A stretch of 64,000 nucleotides of DNA from Streptomyces sp. NBC_01260 (GCF_036226405.1 NZ_CP108464.1:6758001-6822000); one strand, 5' to 3'; positions 1-9,092 are shown, numbered from the stretch's first letter. Translations and numbers: made by a program. The notes: a model not told the origin generated them from the sequence alone.

Positions 1-482
1 CCCAGCGCGACTCGGAGAAGGCCGCGCTCGCCACGGAGAAGCGCGAGCTCCGCGAGACGCCGGAGGCGGAACTCGTCGAACTCACCGGACTGCTGGAGGG
101 CAAGGGGCTGAGCCATGAGGTCGCCCGCGAGGCCGCCGTCCAGCTCACCGAACGCGACGCGCTGCGCGCCCACGCGGAGGTCGAGCTGGGCATCGACCCG
201 GACGATCTGACGAACCCCTGGCACGCGGCGGGCGCCAGCTTCCTCGCGTTCACGGTGGGCGCGCTGCTGCCGCTGCTGGCGATCGTGCTGCCCCCGATGT
301 CGCTGCGGCTGTGGGTGACCGTGCTGTCGGTGCTCGCCGCGCTGGCCCTGACGGGCTGGTGGAGCGCCCGGCTGGGCGACGCGGCGGTGGGGCCGGCGCT
401 GCTGCGGAACATGGGCGGGGGAGCGCTGGCGATGGCCGTGACGTACGTGGCGGGGGAGCTGCTGGGGGCGGCCGGGGTTTAG
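1..482 (+). CDS. VIT1/CCC1-family membrane transporter, C-terminal part
   Basis: The frame is open from the first base to TAG at 480-482, so the start lies outside the window. About 75 residues of charged, Glu/Arg-rich helix (the cytoplasmic metal-binding-like region of this family) are followed by hydrophobic helices from about residue 80 to the end, with the segment FTVGALLPLLAIVLPP. This order fits the second half of VIT family iron/manganese transporters, which export Fe2+ or Mn2+ from the cytoplasm by proton antiport. The metal and direction are inferred from the family. The frame has no internal stop. It converges with the decayed gene that follows. Confidence 0.8.
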   Translation, partial: QRDSEKAALATEKRELRETPEAELVELTGLLEGKGLSHEVAREAAVQLTERDALRAHAEVELGIDPDDLTNPWHAAGASFLAFTVGALLPLLAIVLPPMSLRLWVTVLSVLAALALTGWWSARLGDAAVGPALLRNMGGGALAMAVTYVAGELLGAAGV

Positions 483-599
483 CGCCTCGGCCCGGTCGCA
501 CCCGTCGCACGATCCGTTCGGGCGGGAAGGGGCCGACGCCGGGGACCGGACGCTCCGGGATCCGCAGCCGTACGCCGGCCTCGGAACCGGCCGTCACCG

Positions 600-890
600 T
601 GCAGCCGAGTTCGCGGGCCTTGAGCTCGACAGACGAACGGCCGCCCATGTCCGAGACGAGGGTGCGCATTCGGTTGCCCACGACGGACGGGTCGATGTGC
701 TGGTACAGATCGGGATCCACCCGCAGCGCCGAAGCGTGCAGTCCGGCCTCCCGCCCTCGATGAACCCGACGCCGAAGGCATCCAGGTGGCGCGCGACGGC
801 CAGCTTGTCCTGCACCGTCAGCACCATCCCCTCCTGCTGGGTGCCGTCTCGCAGAGTGGTGTCGTAGAGCTGCACGCCTCGTACTGCCAT
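600..890 (-). pseudogene. Decayed citramalate/2-isopropylmalate synthase-like gene (internal deletion plus frameshift)
   Basis: ATG at 888-890 follows a good ribosome binding site (AGGAGG). The first 45 or so codons read like the start of a CimA/LeuA-type acyltransferase, with [13 protein letters not shown] and [10 protein letters not shown]. At about 755 the sequence jumps, in another frame, to [18 protein letters not shown] and then [19 protein letters not shown], which in intact enzymes lies some 260-270 residues further on, at the end of the catalytic barrel. Most of the TIM barrel is therefore missing. Beyond position 600 the frame stays open but I recognise nothing. Intact family members are about 530 residues and condense pyruvate with acetyl-CoA. 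This copy cannot be active. Confidence 0.8.
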
Positions 891-1105
891 CACCGTGACC
901 CTCCTGGGTAGGTTACTGGCCGCCACGGTCCGGCAGAGTCCTCAAGGATCGCTTGACCGGCGCCCGGTGCCGCCGCCCTCCCCCGCCGGACCCCGGTGGA
1001 CGGCTCCGGCGACGGCAGTGCTGTCAGAAGTCACCAAAGATTGCTGACGACGTGTCTCGCATACTTGTTGGTAACAACGTCTGGTCGCGGGCCGACCTGC
1101 GGCTC

Positions 1106-1111
1106 TACGGT
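1106..1111 (+). promoter_or_regulatory. Putative -10 box of a leaderless promoter
   Basis: TACGGT is followed by six bases and ATG 1118, which puts the expected transcription start at or next to the A of the ATG. There is no purine-rich ribosome binding site. The -35 is not convincing. A small inverted repeat (TTGTT-GGT-AACAA, 1065-1077) lies upstream and could be an operator. Confidence 0.45.
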
Positions 1112-1117
1112 GCTGAT

Positions 1118-1999
1118 ATGCCGACGAACCTGCCCGATCCAGTGCTCTGGTCCATACCGGCCTTCGTGCTGCTCACTGTCCTGGAAATGGCCCTGCACCA
1201 CTTCCACCCCGACGAGGAGGCGGCCGGGTACGAGGCCAAGGACGCCGCCACCAGCATCACCATGGGGCTGGGCAGCCTGGTGTTCGACCTGCTGTGGAAG
1301 GTGCCCATCGTCGCGGTCTACACGGCGGTGTACGAGCTGACCCCGCTCCGGGTGCCCGTCCTGTGGTGGACCGTCCCGCTGATGCTGCTGGGGCAGGACT
1401 TCCTCTACTACTGGTCGCACCGGGGGCACCACGTCATCCGGATCCTCTGGGCCTGCCACGTGGTCCACCACTCCAGCCGGAAGTTCAACCTCTCCACCGC
1501 GCTGCGCCAGCCCTGGACCTCGCTGACCGTCTGGCCGTTCTACCTCCCGCTGATCGCCTGCGGCGTCCACCCGGCGGCGCTCGCCTTCTGCTCGTCGGCC
1601 AACCTCGTCTACCAGTTCTGGGTGCACACCGAACGCATCGACAAGCTGCCGCGGCCCTTCGAGTACGTACTGAACACGCCCTCCCACCACCGGGTGCACC
1701 ATGCCTCCCAGGGCGGTTACCTCGACCGGAACTTCGGCGGCATCCTGATCGTGTGGGACCGGTGGTTCGGGTCCTTCACCGCGGAGGAGCAGCGGCCCGT
1801 GTTCGGGCTCACCAAGAACATCGACACCTTCAACCCGCTGCGGGTCGCCACCCACGAGTACGCGGCCATCGCCCGCGACGTGCGCGCGGCGGGCAGCTGG
1901 AGCGAGCGGGCCGGGCGGATCTTCCGCGGGCCGGGCTGGCAGCCGTCCGCCGCGGCGACCTCGCCGACCGTCGCCCCCGCGCGGGAGAGCGCCGTATGA
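1118..1999 (+). CDS. Sterol desaturase/fatty acid hydroxylase family membrane protein
   Basis: Predicted 293-residue integral membrane di-iron oxygenase. The histidine clusters that bind the iron pair are visible: HRGHH, HVVHHSS and the later HHRVHH. Hydrophobic helices sit near the N-terminus and around residues 45-100 and 130-175. The family inserts hydroxyl groups or double bonds into lipids; the substrate is unknown. I chose ATG 1118 because the hydrophobic core starts directly after it. It has no Shine-Dalgarno sequence, but TACGGT at 1106-1111 lies six bases upstream, as in a leaderless transcript. The stop overlaps the next start (ATGA), so the two genes are probably one operon. Confidence 0.85.
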   Translation: MPTNLPDPVLWSIPAFVLLTVLEMALHHFHPDEEAAGYEAKDAATSITMGLGSLVFDLLWKVPIVAVYTAVYELTPLRVPVLWWTVPLMLLGQDFLYYWSHRGHHVIRILWACHVVHHSSRKFNLSTALRQPWTSLTVWPFYLPLIACGVHPAALAFCSSANLVYQFWVHTERIDKLPRPFEYVLNTPSHHRVHHASQGGYLDRNFGGILIVWDRWFGSFTAEEQRPVFGLTKNIDTFNPLRVATHEYAAIARDVRAAGSWSERAGRIFRGPGWQPSAAATSPTVAPARESAV

Positions 2000-2685
2000 G
2001 CGCCGGCCCGCTCCCGGACCGGAGGGAGCGCTGGGCGCGCCCCCTCCTCATCGCCTTCCTCGTCGCCTGCGCCGTCGATCTCGCCGGGGTCCTCACCGAC
2101 AGCGGTATCGCGCACCTCGTCGCCAAGCCGCTGCTGATGCCGCTGCTGGCCGGGTACGCCGCCGCTCGGCGCGGGCCCCGGCTGCTGATCGCCGCACTGC
2201 TCCTGGGCTGGGTCGGCGATGTGTTTCTGCTGGCCGACGCCGACCTCGCCTTCCTTCTCGGGATGGGCGGCTTCGCCGCGGGACACGTCTGCTACCTGTG
2301 CCTCTTCGGCCGGGCCCGCAGCGCCCTGCTGCCCGCAGTCCTGTACGCAGCCGTCCTGGTCGTCTTCCTCGCCCTGATCCTGGACGGGCTGCCGGCCGAT
2401 CTGCGGATCCCGCTGGCGGGCTACAGCCTGCTGCTCACCGCCATGGCGTACCGGGCCGGCGTCCTCGGCCGGTACGCAGCCGCCGGCGGTGCGCTCTTCC
2501 TGCTCTCCGACGGACTGATCGCCACCGGCGTCGCCGACTGGCCCCAGCTGCCCGCACCCGACTTCTGGGTCATGCTCACCTACGTGGCGGCGCAGTTCCT
2601 GCTGACCCTCGGAGTGCTCGCCCCGGATGCGCGCCGGTCCGGTGCGGACCCCGGGGCGTACCGTGGGCCCAGTATCAGCATCTGA
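1996..2685 (+). CDS. YhhN family protein (lysoplasmalogenase-like)
   Basis: A 229-residue, very hydrophobic protein with about seven or eight membrane helices. The family signatures WVGDVFLLAD and the later FLLSDGLIA, with their acidic residues in membrane segments, are present. Characterised relatives (TMEM86/YhhN) hydrolyse the vinyl-ether bond of lysoplasmalogens. Whether that is the role in Streptomyces is not known. It starts by ATGA overlap with the fatty acid hydroxylase gene, so a shared role in membrane lipid modification is a reasonable inference. Confidence 0.85.
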   Translation: MSAGPLPDRRERWARPLLIAFLVACAVDLAGVLTDSGIAHLVAKPLLMPLLAGYAAARRGPRLLIAALLLGWVGDVFLLADADLAFLLGMGGFAAGHVCYLCLFGRARSALLPAVLYAAVLVVFLALILDGLPADLRIPLAGYSLLLTAMAYRAGVLGRYAAAGGALFLLSDGLIATGVADWPQLPAPDFWVMLTYVAAQFLLTLGVLAPDARRSGADPGAYRGPSISI

Positions 2686-2706
2686 GATCAGCAAGGACCC
2701 CCACGC

Positions 2707-3750
2707 ATGCGCGCCACCGTCATCCACGCCCCCCACGACATCCGCGTGCAGGAGGTCCCGGACCCGGTTGTCCAGCAGCCCACCGACGTGGTGCTGCGGG
2801 TCCTGCGGGCCTGCATCTGCGGCAGCGACCTGTGGGCCTACCGCGGCGAGTCCGCCCGGCAGCCCGGCCAGCGCATCGGCCACGAGTTCCTCGGGATCGT
2901 CGAGGAGGCCGGCTCCGGGGTCAACGGCTTCGCCGTCGGCGACCTCGTCGTCGCCCCCTTCGTCTGGTCCGACGGCAGCTGCGCCTACTGCGCCGAGGGG
3001 CTGACCACCTCCTGTCCGCAGGGCGGGTTCTGGGGCTCGGTCGGCTCCGACGGCGGGCAGGGCGAGGCCGTCCGCGTCCCGTTCGCCGACGGCACCCTGG
3101 TCAAGCTGCCGGCCGCCGCGGCATCCGACGACCACCTGCTCACCGCGCTGCTGGCCCTCTCCGACGTCCTCGGCACCGGCCACCACGCGGCCGTCGGCGC
3201 CGGTGTGGAGCCCGGCAGCACCGTCGCCGTCGTCGGTGACGGCGCCGTCGGCCTGTGCGGCGTCATGGCCGCCAAGCGGCTCGGCGCCGAGCGGATCATC
3301 GCGCTCGGCCGCCATCAGGCGCGCACCGACATCGCCCGCACCTTCGGCGCCACCGACGTGGTCGCCGAGCGCGGCGACGCGGCCGTCGCCGCGGTACGGG
3401 AACTGCTCGGCGGCGAGGGCGCCCACGCCGTGATCGAGGCCGTCGGCACCGAGCAGTCGATGCGCACGGCCGTCGGCATCACCCGCGACGGCGGCTCGAT
3501 CGGCTACGTCGGCGTACCGCACGGCAGCGGCACCGGACTGGACCTCGGCGTCATGTTCGACCGGAACATCGCCCTGCGCGGCGGGGTCGCCCCCGTACGC
3601 ACGTACATACCGGAACTGCTCCCCGACGTCCTGTCCGGCACCATCGACCCGTCGCCCGTCTTCGACCTGGCCATCGGCCTCGACGAGGTCCCGGTCGGCT
3701 ACAAGGCGATGGACGAGCGCACGGCACTGAAGGTCCTCATCAAGCCGTGA
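2707..3750 (+). CDS. Zinc-dependent medium-chain alcohol dehydrogenase family protein
   Basis: A 347-residue MDR oxidoreductase. The N-terminal GroES-like domain carries the catalytic zinc ligands in CICGSD and GHEFLG. The structural zinc lobe is reduced: only two cysteines of the usual four are clear (CAYCAEG), with another Cys in TTSCPQGG. The Rossmann domain has VAVVGDGAVGLCGV, the NAD(P)-binding glycine motif. The family interconverts alcohols and aldehydes or ketones; the substrate cannot be read from sequence. The gene starts 21 bases after the YhhN gene with AAGGAC upstream, so it may be read through from that operon. A strong hairpin follows. Confidence 0.88.
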   Translation: MRATVIHAPHDIRVQEVPDPVVQQPTDVVLRVLRACICGSDLWAYRGESARQPGQRIGHEFLGIVEEAGSGVNGFAVGDLVVAPFVWSDGSCAYCAEGLTTSCPQGGFWGSVGSDGGQGEAVRVPFADGTLVKLPAAAASDDHLLTALLALSDVLGTGHHAAVGAGVEPGSTVAVVGDGAVGLCGVMAAKRLGAERIIALGRHQARTDIARTFGATDVVAERGDAAVAAVRELLGGEGAHAVIEAVGTEQSMRTAVGITRDGGSIGYVGVPHGSGTGLDLGVMFDRNIALRGGVAPVRTYIPELLPDVLSGTIDPSPVFDLAIGLDEVPVGYKAMDERTALKVLIKP

Positions 3751-3795
3751 GCCGGGCGGCCGGGCCTTCCCGGCGCCGGCCTGCCCGGCCCGGCC

Positions 3796-3831
3796 GGTAC
3801 GGGGGCCGGAGAGATCACCGGCCCCCGTACC
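3796..3831. terminator. Bidirectional terminator hairpin
   Basis: Perfect 14-bp inverted repeat (GGTACGGGGGCCGG, 8-base loop) between the convergent dehydrogenase and subtilisin genes. There is no T-run, as is common in Streptomyces. Confidence 0.7.
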
Positions 3832-3838
3832 GCACCCG

Positions 3839-5374
3839 CTACCTGCGGACCGCGTCCAGGGCGTCCACCACACCGGCTCCGTAGAAGCCGTTGCGGTGCT
3901 TGCCGCCCTCGCAGACCGCGTCGACGGTGCCGTCACCGTCGATGTCGTACGGGGCGCCGCACGCGGTGGCGTCGGCCTCCGCCACCAGCAGCGCCTTCAC
4001 CGCGAGCGCCGACGCGTGCGGATGCGTCGACTTGATCAGCGCGGCCACTCCCGCGACATGCGGGGAGGCCATCGACGTACCGGCCATGTAGCCGTACCCG
4101 CCGCCCGGCAGCGTGGACAGGATCAGCCCGCTCGTCGCGGGCGGCGCGGGGCGCTGGTAGGCCGTCGAGTCGCCGCCCGGGGCGGCCACGTCGATGACGC
4201 CGTTCCCGTAGTTCGAGTACGAGGCCTTCAGCCCCTTCGCGCCCGTCGCCGAGACCGTCACGACACCCGGCAGCATCGTCGGGATGTCGAAGCACTTCTT
4301 CGGGTCGATCGTCCGGGTGACCGTGTCGCCGTCGTTCGGGCTGGTCGAGTCCACGATCGTGTCGGCCGCCAGGTCCTCGGCCGAGTTGCCCGACGCGGCG
4401 ACATTGACCGTGCCCTTGCTCTCGGCGTAACGGGTGGCACGGGCGACCGCCTCGACCAGTGCGCCCTGGTCCGGGTCGTCCTTGCAGTTGAACAGCCACG
4501 GGTCGGTGTAGTAGCTGTTGTTGGTGACATCGACGCCGTGGTCGGCCGCCCACATGAAGCCGCAGACGACGGACTCGGTGTAGAAGTAACTGTCCGGGTT
4601 CGCCACCTTGATACCGGCGACCTTCACACCCGGTGCGACGCCCGTTACCCCGATGCCGTTCTTCGCGGCGGCTATGGTGCCCGCTACATGGGTGCCGTGC
4701 GGGCTCTCACCGGCCTTCGGACGCCAGGAGCCGGCCGTGGTGTCCGGTGCGCCGGTCACACAGTTCGCCGAGGCGGCCCGGTCGAAGTTCGGGGCGATGT
4801 CCGGGTGCGTGTCGTCGACACCCGTGTCGATGACCGCGACCGTGACCTTCCGGCTGCCCAGTGACTTCTGGTGCGCCTTGTCCGCCTTGATGGCGGGCAG
4901 GTCCCACTGCAGCGGCTCCATCGGGTCCTGGTCCGCCGTCGCCCGCGCCGCGGCGCTCCGCGCCTCCTGCGCGGTGAGCGGCTGCTGGACCCCGATGTCC
5001 TTGGTGGCCTGCGGGACGATCGGGTTGGTGCGGGTGGCCCCGGCCGAATCCACGCCCCTGACCCCGCGTACGGACTGCGCGAAGTCCGGGTTCTGCGAAT
5101 GGACGACGAGAACACCGATCCGGTCGTAGGCGATCACCACCGTGCCGCCGGCCCGCTCCACCGCCTTGCGCACCTGCTTGACGGTGCCGTGACCGCCCCG
5201 CGTATTCACCACGTACGACAGCTTCGGTCCGTCCGTCGACACCGCCGCCGCGGGCCCGACGTCCACCGGCGAGGCGGACGCGGCGCCCGTCGGCAGGAAG
5301 CCGAGCGAGACGGTGAGGGCCAATCCGACGGGCAGCGCCAGTGCGCGTGTCCGTCTGGATCCCAGATGAGCCAT
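3839..5374 (-). CDS. Secreted S8 family serine peptidase (subtilisin-like)
   Basis: A 511-residue secreted protease. A Sec signal peptide spans about residues 1-35 (twin Arg, hydrophobic core, ASASP). An I9-like propeptide (about 50-115) follows, then the peptidase domain. The catalytic triad is Asp183 (VIDTGVD), His226 (HGTHVAG) and Ser434 (GTSMASPHVAG), with the oxyanion Asn in AASGNS. A short DGDGTVDAVC stretch near the C-terminus may bind calcium. ATG 5374 has GTGGAG upstream. It probably acts outside the cell in protein breakdown or maturation of secreted proteins. It stands alone: the neighbour downstream converges and the upstream one diverges. Confidence 0.93.
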   Translation of the reverse strand: MAHLGSRRTRALALPVGLALTVSLGFLPTGAASASPVDVGPAAAVSTDGPKLSYVVNTRGGHGTVKQVRKAVERAGGTVVIAYDRIGVLVVHSQNPDFAQSVRGVRGVDSAGATRTNPIVPQATKDIGVQQPLTAQEARSAAARATADQDPMEPLQWDLPAIKADKAHQKSLGSRKVTVAVIDTGVDDTHPDIAPNFDRAASANCVTGAPDTTAGSWRPKAGESPHGTHVAGTIAAAKNGIGVTGVAPGVKVAGIKVANPDSYFYTESVVCGFMWAADHGVDVTNNSYYTDPWLFNCKDDPDQGALVEAVARATRYAESKGTVNVAASGNSAEDLAADTIVDSTSPNDGDTVTRTIDPKKCFDIPTMLPGVVTVSATGAKGLKASYSNYGNGVIDVAAPGGDSTAYQRPAPPATSGLILSTLPGGGYGYMAGTSMASPHVAGVAALIKSTHPHASALAVKALLVAEADATACGAPYDIDGDGTVDAVCEGGKHRNGFYGAGVVDALDAVRR

Positions 5375-5661
5375 GGGGTCTCCACTTCATCCGTGCCAGT
5401 CGACCGGACACGGGCGTGCCCAGTCGCGTACATGACGAGTGAAGCTATCGCCGATCATCCCGGCTCATCAATGAGTTGACGGGAACCCGTCTCCATCGCG
5501 GCGTCCGAAGGAGTGACCCGGAGAAGGACACAGGAGTGGTGAACCGCTTCGCCGCGCGCCGCGTGCCGTTGTCAGGGGAGGCGCACCATCACCCCCCGAA
5601 GACGAGGTCCCCAGTGAAATCCACCGTCCCCACCACCGCACCCGCGTCGCGAGGAGATTCC

Positions 5662-6027
5662 GTGGCTACCGATGCACCGCCGTCCGAGGGCAGTACGGAG
5701 AAAGGGCCGGCCCAGCCCACGACCGAGGCCTTCGTCGCGGAGCAGGAGAGCGCGGAATTCGGCGAACTGCGCCGCTCGTACCGCTCGTTCGCCTTCCCGC
5801 TGACCATCGCCTTCGTCCTCTGGTACCTGCTGTACGTGCTGCTGTCCAACTACGCCGGCGGCTTCATGGGCACCAAGGTGTACAGCAACTTCAACGTGGC
5901 CTTCGTCTTCGGCCTCGCCCAGTTCCTCACCACCTTCCTCATCGCCTGGTTCTACTCGCGGTACGCCGCGGCGAAGCTCGACCCGAAGGGCGAGGCCATC
6001 AAGTCCCGTATGGAGGCCGACGCATGA
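5662..6027 (+). CDS. DUF485 family membrane protein, partner of the acetate symporter
   Basis: About 121 residues with two membrane helices (FPLTIAFVLWYLLYVLL and FVFGLAQFLTTFLIAWFY), the DUF485/YjcH pattern. YjcH-like genes almost always precede actP-type solute:sodium symporters. Here the stop overlaps the symporter start by four bases (ATGA), so they are translationally coupled. I chose GTG 5662 because GAGGAG lies five bases before it. GTG 5614 is an alternative that adds 16 residues. The precise function is unknown. A role in assembling or regulating the transporter is inferred from the pairing. Confidence 0.85.
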   Translation: MATDAPPSEGSTEKGPAQPTTEAFVAEQESAEFGELRRSYRSFAFPLTIAFVLWYLLYVLLSNYAGGFMGTKVYSNFNVAFVFGLAQFLTTFLIAWFYSRYAAAKLDPKGEAIKSRMEADA

Positions 6028-7661
6028 GCGCCGCGTACCACTCCCACACCGCCGTGCTCGCCGCCTCCTCCACCACCGAGCACCGGCCGCTGATCATCAC
6101 GCTCTTCGCGGTCTTCGTCGCCGCGACCCTCGGCATCACCGTCTGGGCCGGCCGGCAGACCAAGAGCGCCTCCGACTTCTACGCCGGCGGCCGCCAGTTC
6201 ACCGCCTTCCAGAACGGACTCGCAGTCTCCGGCGACTACATGTCCGCCGCCTCGTTCCTCGGTATCGCCGGAGCCATCGCCCTCTTCGGATACGACGGCT
6301 TCCTCTACTCGATCGGCTTCCTCGTCGCCTGGCTGGTGGCCCTGCTGCTGGTGGCCGAACCGCTCCGCAACTCGGGCCGGTACACCATGGGCGACGTCCT
6401 CGCCTACCGGATGCGACAGCGCCCCGTGCGCACCGCGGCGGGCGTCTCCACCATCGTCGTCTCGATCTTCTACCTGCTGGCACAGATGGCCGGCGCGGGT
6501 GTGCTGGTCTCCCTGCTCCTCGGCATCACCAGTGACGCCGGAAAGATCCTCATCGTTGCGCTGGTCGGCGTACTGATGATCGTGTACGTCACCATCGGTG
6601 GCATGAAGGGCACCACCTGGGTGCAGATGGTCAAGGCCGTGCTGCTCATCGCGGGCGCCGTCCTGATGACCTTCATGGTGCTCTGGAAGTTCAACTTCAA
6701 CGTCTCCGACCTGCTGGGCACCGCCGCCGAGAAGAGCGGCCACGGCGCCGCGTTCCTGGAGCCCGGACTCAAGTACGGGGCCACCGGCACCTCGAAGCTG
6801 GACTTCCTCTCCCTCGGCATCGCCCTGGTGCTGGGTACCGCGGGCCTGCCGCACATCCTGATCCGCTTCTACACGGTGCCGACCGCCAAGGCCGCCCGTA
6901 AGTCCGTCAACTGGGCCATCGGCATCATCGGCGGCTTCTACCTGATGACGATCGCGCTCGGATTCGGCGCCGCGGCCCTCATCGGCCCGAAGGAGATCAT
7001 CGCGAAGAACCCGGCGGGCAACGCGGCGGCCCCGCAGCTCGCCGAATACCTCGGCGGGGTCGGCACCACCGGCGGCGCCGTCATGCTCGCCGTCATCTCC
7101 GCCGTCGCCTTCGCCACCATCCTCGCCGTCGTCGCGGGCCTCACCCTCGCCTCCTCGTCCTCCTTCGCCCACGACATCTACGCCAATGTCATCCGCAAGG
7201 GGAAGGCCAGCGAGAAGGAGGAGATGCGGGCCGCCCGCTGGGCCACCGTCTTCATCGGGGCGGCCGCGATCGTGCTGGGCGCCTTCGCCCGCGACATGAA
7301 CGTCGCCGGTCTGGTGGCGCTCGCCTTCGCCGTCGCCGCCTCGGCCAACCTGCCGACGCTCCTCTACAGCCTCTTCTGGAAGCGGTTCACCACCCAGGGC
7401 GCGCTGTGGTCGATCTACGGCGGTCTGGCCGGCTCGGTGATCCTGGTGCTGTTCTCGCCGGTCGTCTCCGGCAACGAGAAGACCTCGATGTTCAAGGGCG
7501 TCGACTTCGCCTGGTTCCCGCTGGAGAACCCCGGCCTGATCTCCATCCCGCTGGGCTTCCTGCTCGGCTGGATCGGCTCCCTCCTGTCGAAGGAGGAGCC
7601 GGACAAGGGTAAGTACGCCGAGCTGGAGGTCAAGTCCCTCACCGGTATCGGAGCCCACTGA
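6024..7661 (+). CDS. actP: Cation/acetate symporter (SSS family)
   Basis: A 545-residue sodium:solute symporter with about 13 membrane helices. Family signatures include the first-helix region ending WAGRQTKSASDFYAGGR, then GLAVSGDYMSAASFLG and the later LPHILIRFYTVP. It resembles ActP/MctC carriers that take up acetate, propionate or pyruvate with Na+ or H+. The nearest equivalent is MctC of corynebacteria, so monocarboxylate uptake is the likely job; the exact substrate is inferred. It overlaps the DUF485 gene and ends at a strong terminator. Confidence 0.9.
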   Translation: MSAAYHSHTAVLAASSTTEHRPLIITLFAVFVAATLGITVWAGRQTKSASDFYAGGRQFTAFQNGLAVSGDYMSAASFLGIAGAIALFGYDGFLYSIGFLVAWLVALLLVAEPLRNSGRYTMGDVLAYRMRQRPVRTAAGVSTIVVSIFYLLAQMAGAGVLVSLLLGITSDAGKILIVALVGVLMIVYVTIGGMKGTTWVQMVKAVLLIAGAVLMTFMVLWKFNFNVSDLLGTAAEKSGHGAAFLEPGLKYGATGTSKLDFLSLGIALVLGTAGLPHILIRFYTVPTAKAARKSVNWAIGIIGGFYLMTIALGFGAAALIGPKEIIAKNPAGNAAAPQLAEYLGGVGTTGGAVMLAVISAVAFATILAVVAGLTLASSSSFAHDIYANVIRKGKASEKEEMRAARWATVFIGAAAIVLGAFARDMNVAGLVALAFAVAASANLPTLLYSLFWKRFTTQGALWSIYGGLAGSVILVLFSPVVSGNEKTSMFKGVDFAWFPLENPGLISIPLGFLLGWIGSLLSKEEPDKGKYAELEVKSLTGIGAH

Positions 7662-7708
7662 GAGCGGGAGTCCACCCAGTAGTCCGCCCCTCGCACCGCT
7701 CCTTTCCC

Positions 7709-7742
7709 GCGGCCGCGTCGTAGAGTCCTACGACGCGGCCGC
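7709..7742. terminator. Terminator hairpin after the acetate symporter
   Basis: Perfect 15-bp stem (GCGGCCGCGTCGTAG) with a four-base loop, in the short gap before moaA. Confidence 0.7.
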
Positions 7743-7847
7743 GCCGTACCTCGTGCCAAACGGGCCCCAGCGATGTCACACGTCTCGCGTAGTCTCGAAA
7801 GAGTCAGCAACCGCAACCGGGAAGTCAGCCGGAGGAGGGGGCCCACC

Positions 7848-8837
7848 ATGCTCATCGACACCTACGACCGGGTCGCCACCGACCTGCGCGTATCGCTCAC
7901 CGACCGGTGCAATCTGCGCTGTACGTACTGCATGCCCGAGGAAGGCCTGCAGTGGCTGGCCAAGCCGGACCTGCTGAGTGACGACGAGATCGTCCGGCTG
8001 GTCCGCATCGCCGTCACACAGCTCGGCATCACCGAAGTCCGCTTCACCGGCGGAGAGCCGCTGCTGCGCCCCGGACTCGTCTCCATCGTCGAGCAGTGCG
8101 CGGCCCTGGAGCCCCGCCCGAAAATGTCGCTCACGACCAACGGCATCGGACTGAAGCGGACCGCCGCCGCGCTCAAGGCCGCCGGCCTGGACCGGGTCAA
8201 CGTCTCGCTGGACACCCTGCGCCCCGACGTGTTCAAGACCCTCACCCGCCGCGACCGGCACCACGACGTCCTGGCCGGCCTCGAAGCCGCCCGGGACGCC
8301 GGCCTCACCCCCGTCAAGGTCAACACCGTCCTGATGCCGGGGCTCAACGACGACGAGGCCCCCGACCTGCTCGCCTGGGCCGTGGACAACAGCTACGAGC
8401 TCCGCTTCATCGAGCAGATGCCGCTCGACGCACAGCACGGCTGGAAGCGCGACGGCATGATCACGGCGGGTGACATCCTCCAGTCGCTGCGCACCCGCTT
8501 CGATCTCACCCCGGAGGGCCAGGACGAGCGCGGCTCCGCCCCCGCCGAACGCTGGCTGGTCGGCGACGGACCCCACCGGGTCGGCGTCATCGCCTCCGTC
8601 ACCCGGCCGTTCTGCCGGGCCTGCGACCGCACCCGGCTCACCGCCGACGGGCAGGTGCGCACCTGCCTGTTCGCCCGCGAGGAGACCGACCTGCGCGGCG
8701 CCCTGCGGTCGGACGCGCCGGACCAGGAGATCGCGCGGATCTGGCGGCTCGCGATGTGGGGCAAGAAGGCCGGATCCGGCCTGGACGACCCCTCCTTCCT
8801 CCAGCCCGACCGCCCGATGTCGGCGATCGGCGGGTAG
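7848..8837 (+). CDS. moaA: GTP 3',8-cyclase MoaA (molybdenum cofactor biosynthesis)
   Basis: A 329-residue radical SAM enzyme that carries out the first step of molybdopterin synthesis, rearranging GTP to 3',8-cyclo-dihydro-GTP. The N-terminal 4Fe-4S cluster is held by Cys21, Cys25 and Cys28 (CNLRCTYC). FTGGEPLLRPG is the SAM-binding GGEP region. The second cluster is in FCRACDRTR followed by TCLF. The protein ends in Gly-Gly, essential in MoaA. ATG 7848 has GGAGGAGG upstream. An earlier in-frame ATG at 7773 lacks family homology. It stands alone and ends three bases from the convergent neighbour. Confidence 0.95.
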   Translation: MLIDTYDRVATDLRVSLTDRCNLRCTYCMPEEGLQWLAKPDLLSDDEIVRLVRIAVTQLGITEVRFTGGEPLLRPGLVSIVEQCAALEPRPKMSLTTNGIGLKRTAAALKAAGLDRVNVSLDTLRPDVFKTLTRRDRHHDVLAGLEAARDAGLTPVKVNTVLMPGLNDDEAPDLLAWAVDNSYELRFIEQMPLDAQHGWKRDGMITAGDILQSLRTRFDLTPEGQDERGSAPAERWLVGDGPHRVGVIASVTRPFCRACDRTRLTADGQVRTCLFAREETDLRGALRSDAPDQEIARIWRLAMWGKKAGSGLDDPSFLQPDRPMSAIGG

Positions 8838-8840
8838 CCC

Positions 8841-9092
8841 TCAGCCGGGGGGCGAGTCCGGTGACTCCCACTCCGCGAGCGTCACCACATCCTTCAGGAA
8901 GCCCCGCACACCGAGGAACGAGGAGAGATGCTCCCGGTGCTCGTCACAGGCCAGCCAGGTCTTGCGGCGGTCCGGGGTATGCAGCTTCGGGTTGTTCCAG
9001 GCAAGCACCCACACGGCGTCGGCACGGCAGCCCTTCGCGGAGCAGACGGGGGCTTCGGCAGCGTTCTCGGCCGCGGATTCAGGGGAGTTCAC
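8841..9092 (-). CDS. Small conserved actinobacterial protein with Cys/His clusters
   Basis: A protein of about 83 residues. CSAKGC near the start and CDEHREHL in the middle look like a small zinc-binding site. DRRKTWLACDEH and FLGVRGFLKDVV are well formed. Databases often call this family 'acetone carboxylase', for which I see no support: that enzyme is far larger. I chose GTG 9092 because residues after it look protein-like and residues before it do not; its ribosome binding site is weak. Function unknown. Confidence 0.7.
   Translation of the reverse strand: MNSPESAAENAAEAPVCSAKGCRADAVWVLAWNNPKLHTPDRRKTWLACDEHREHLSSFLGVRGFLKDVVTLAEWESPDSPPG

Noticed and set aside
5952..7658. 568-codon minus-strand ORF opposite the acetate symporter
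   Set aside because: Composition (Gly/Asp/Glu/His rich) is that of an antisense frame in high-GC DNA; the plus-strand gene is a clear family member.
8841..9092. Acetone carboxylase
   Set aside because: The label is attached to this small family in databases, but an 83-residue Cys/His protein cannot be that enzyme.
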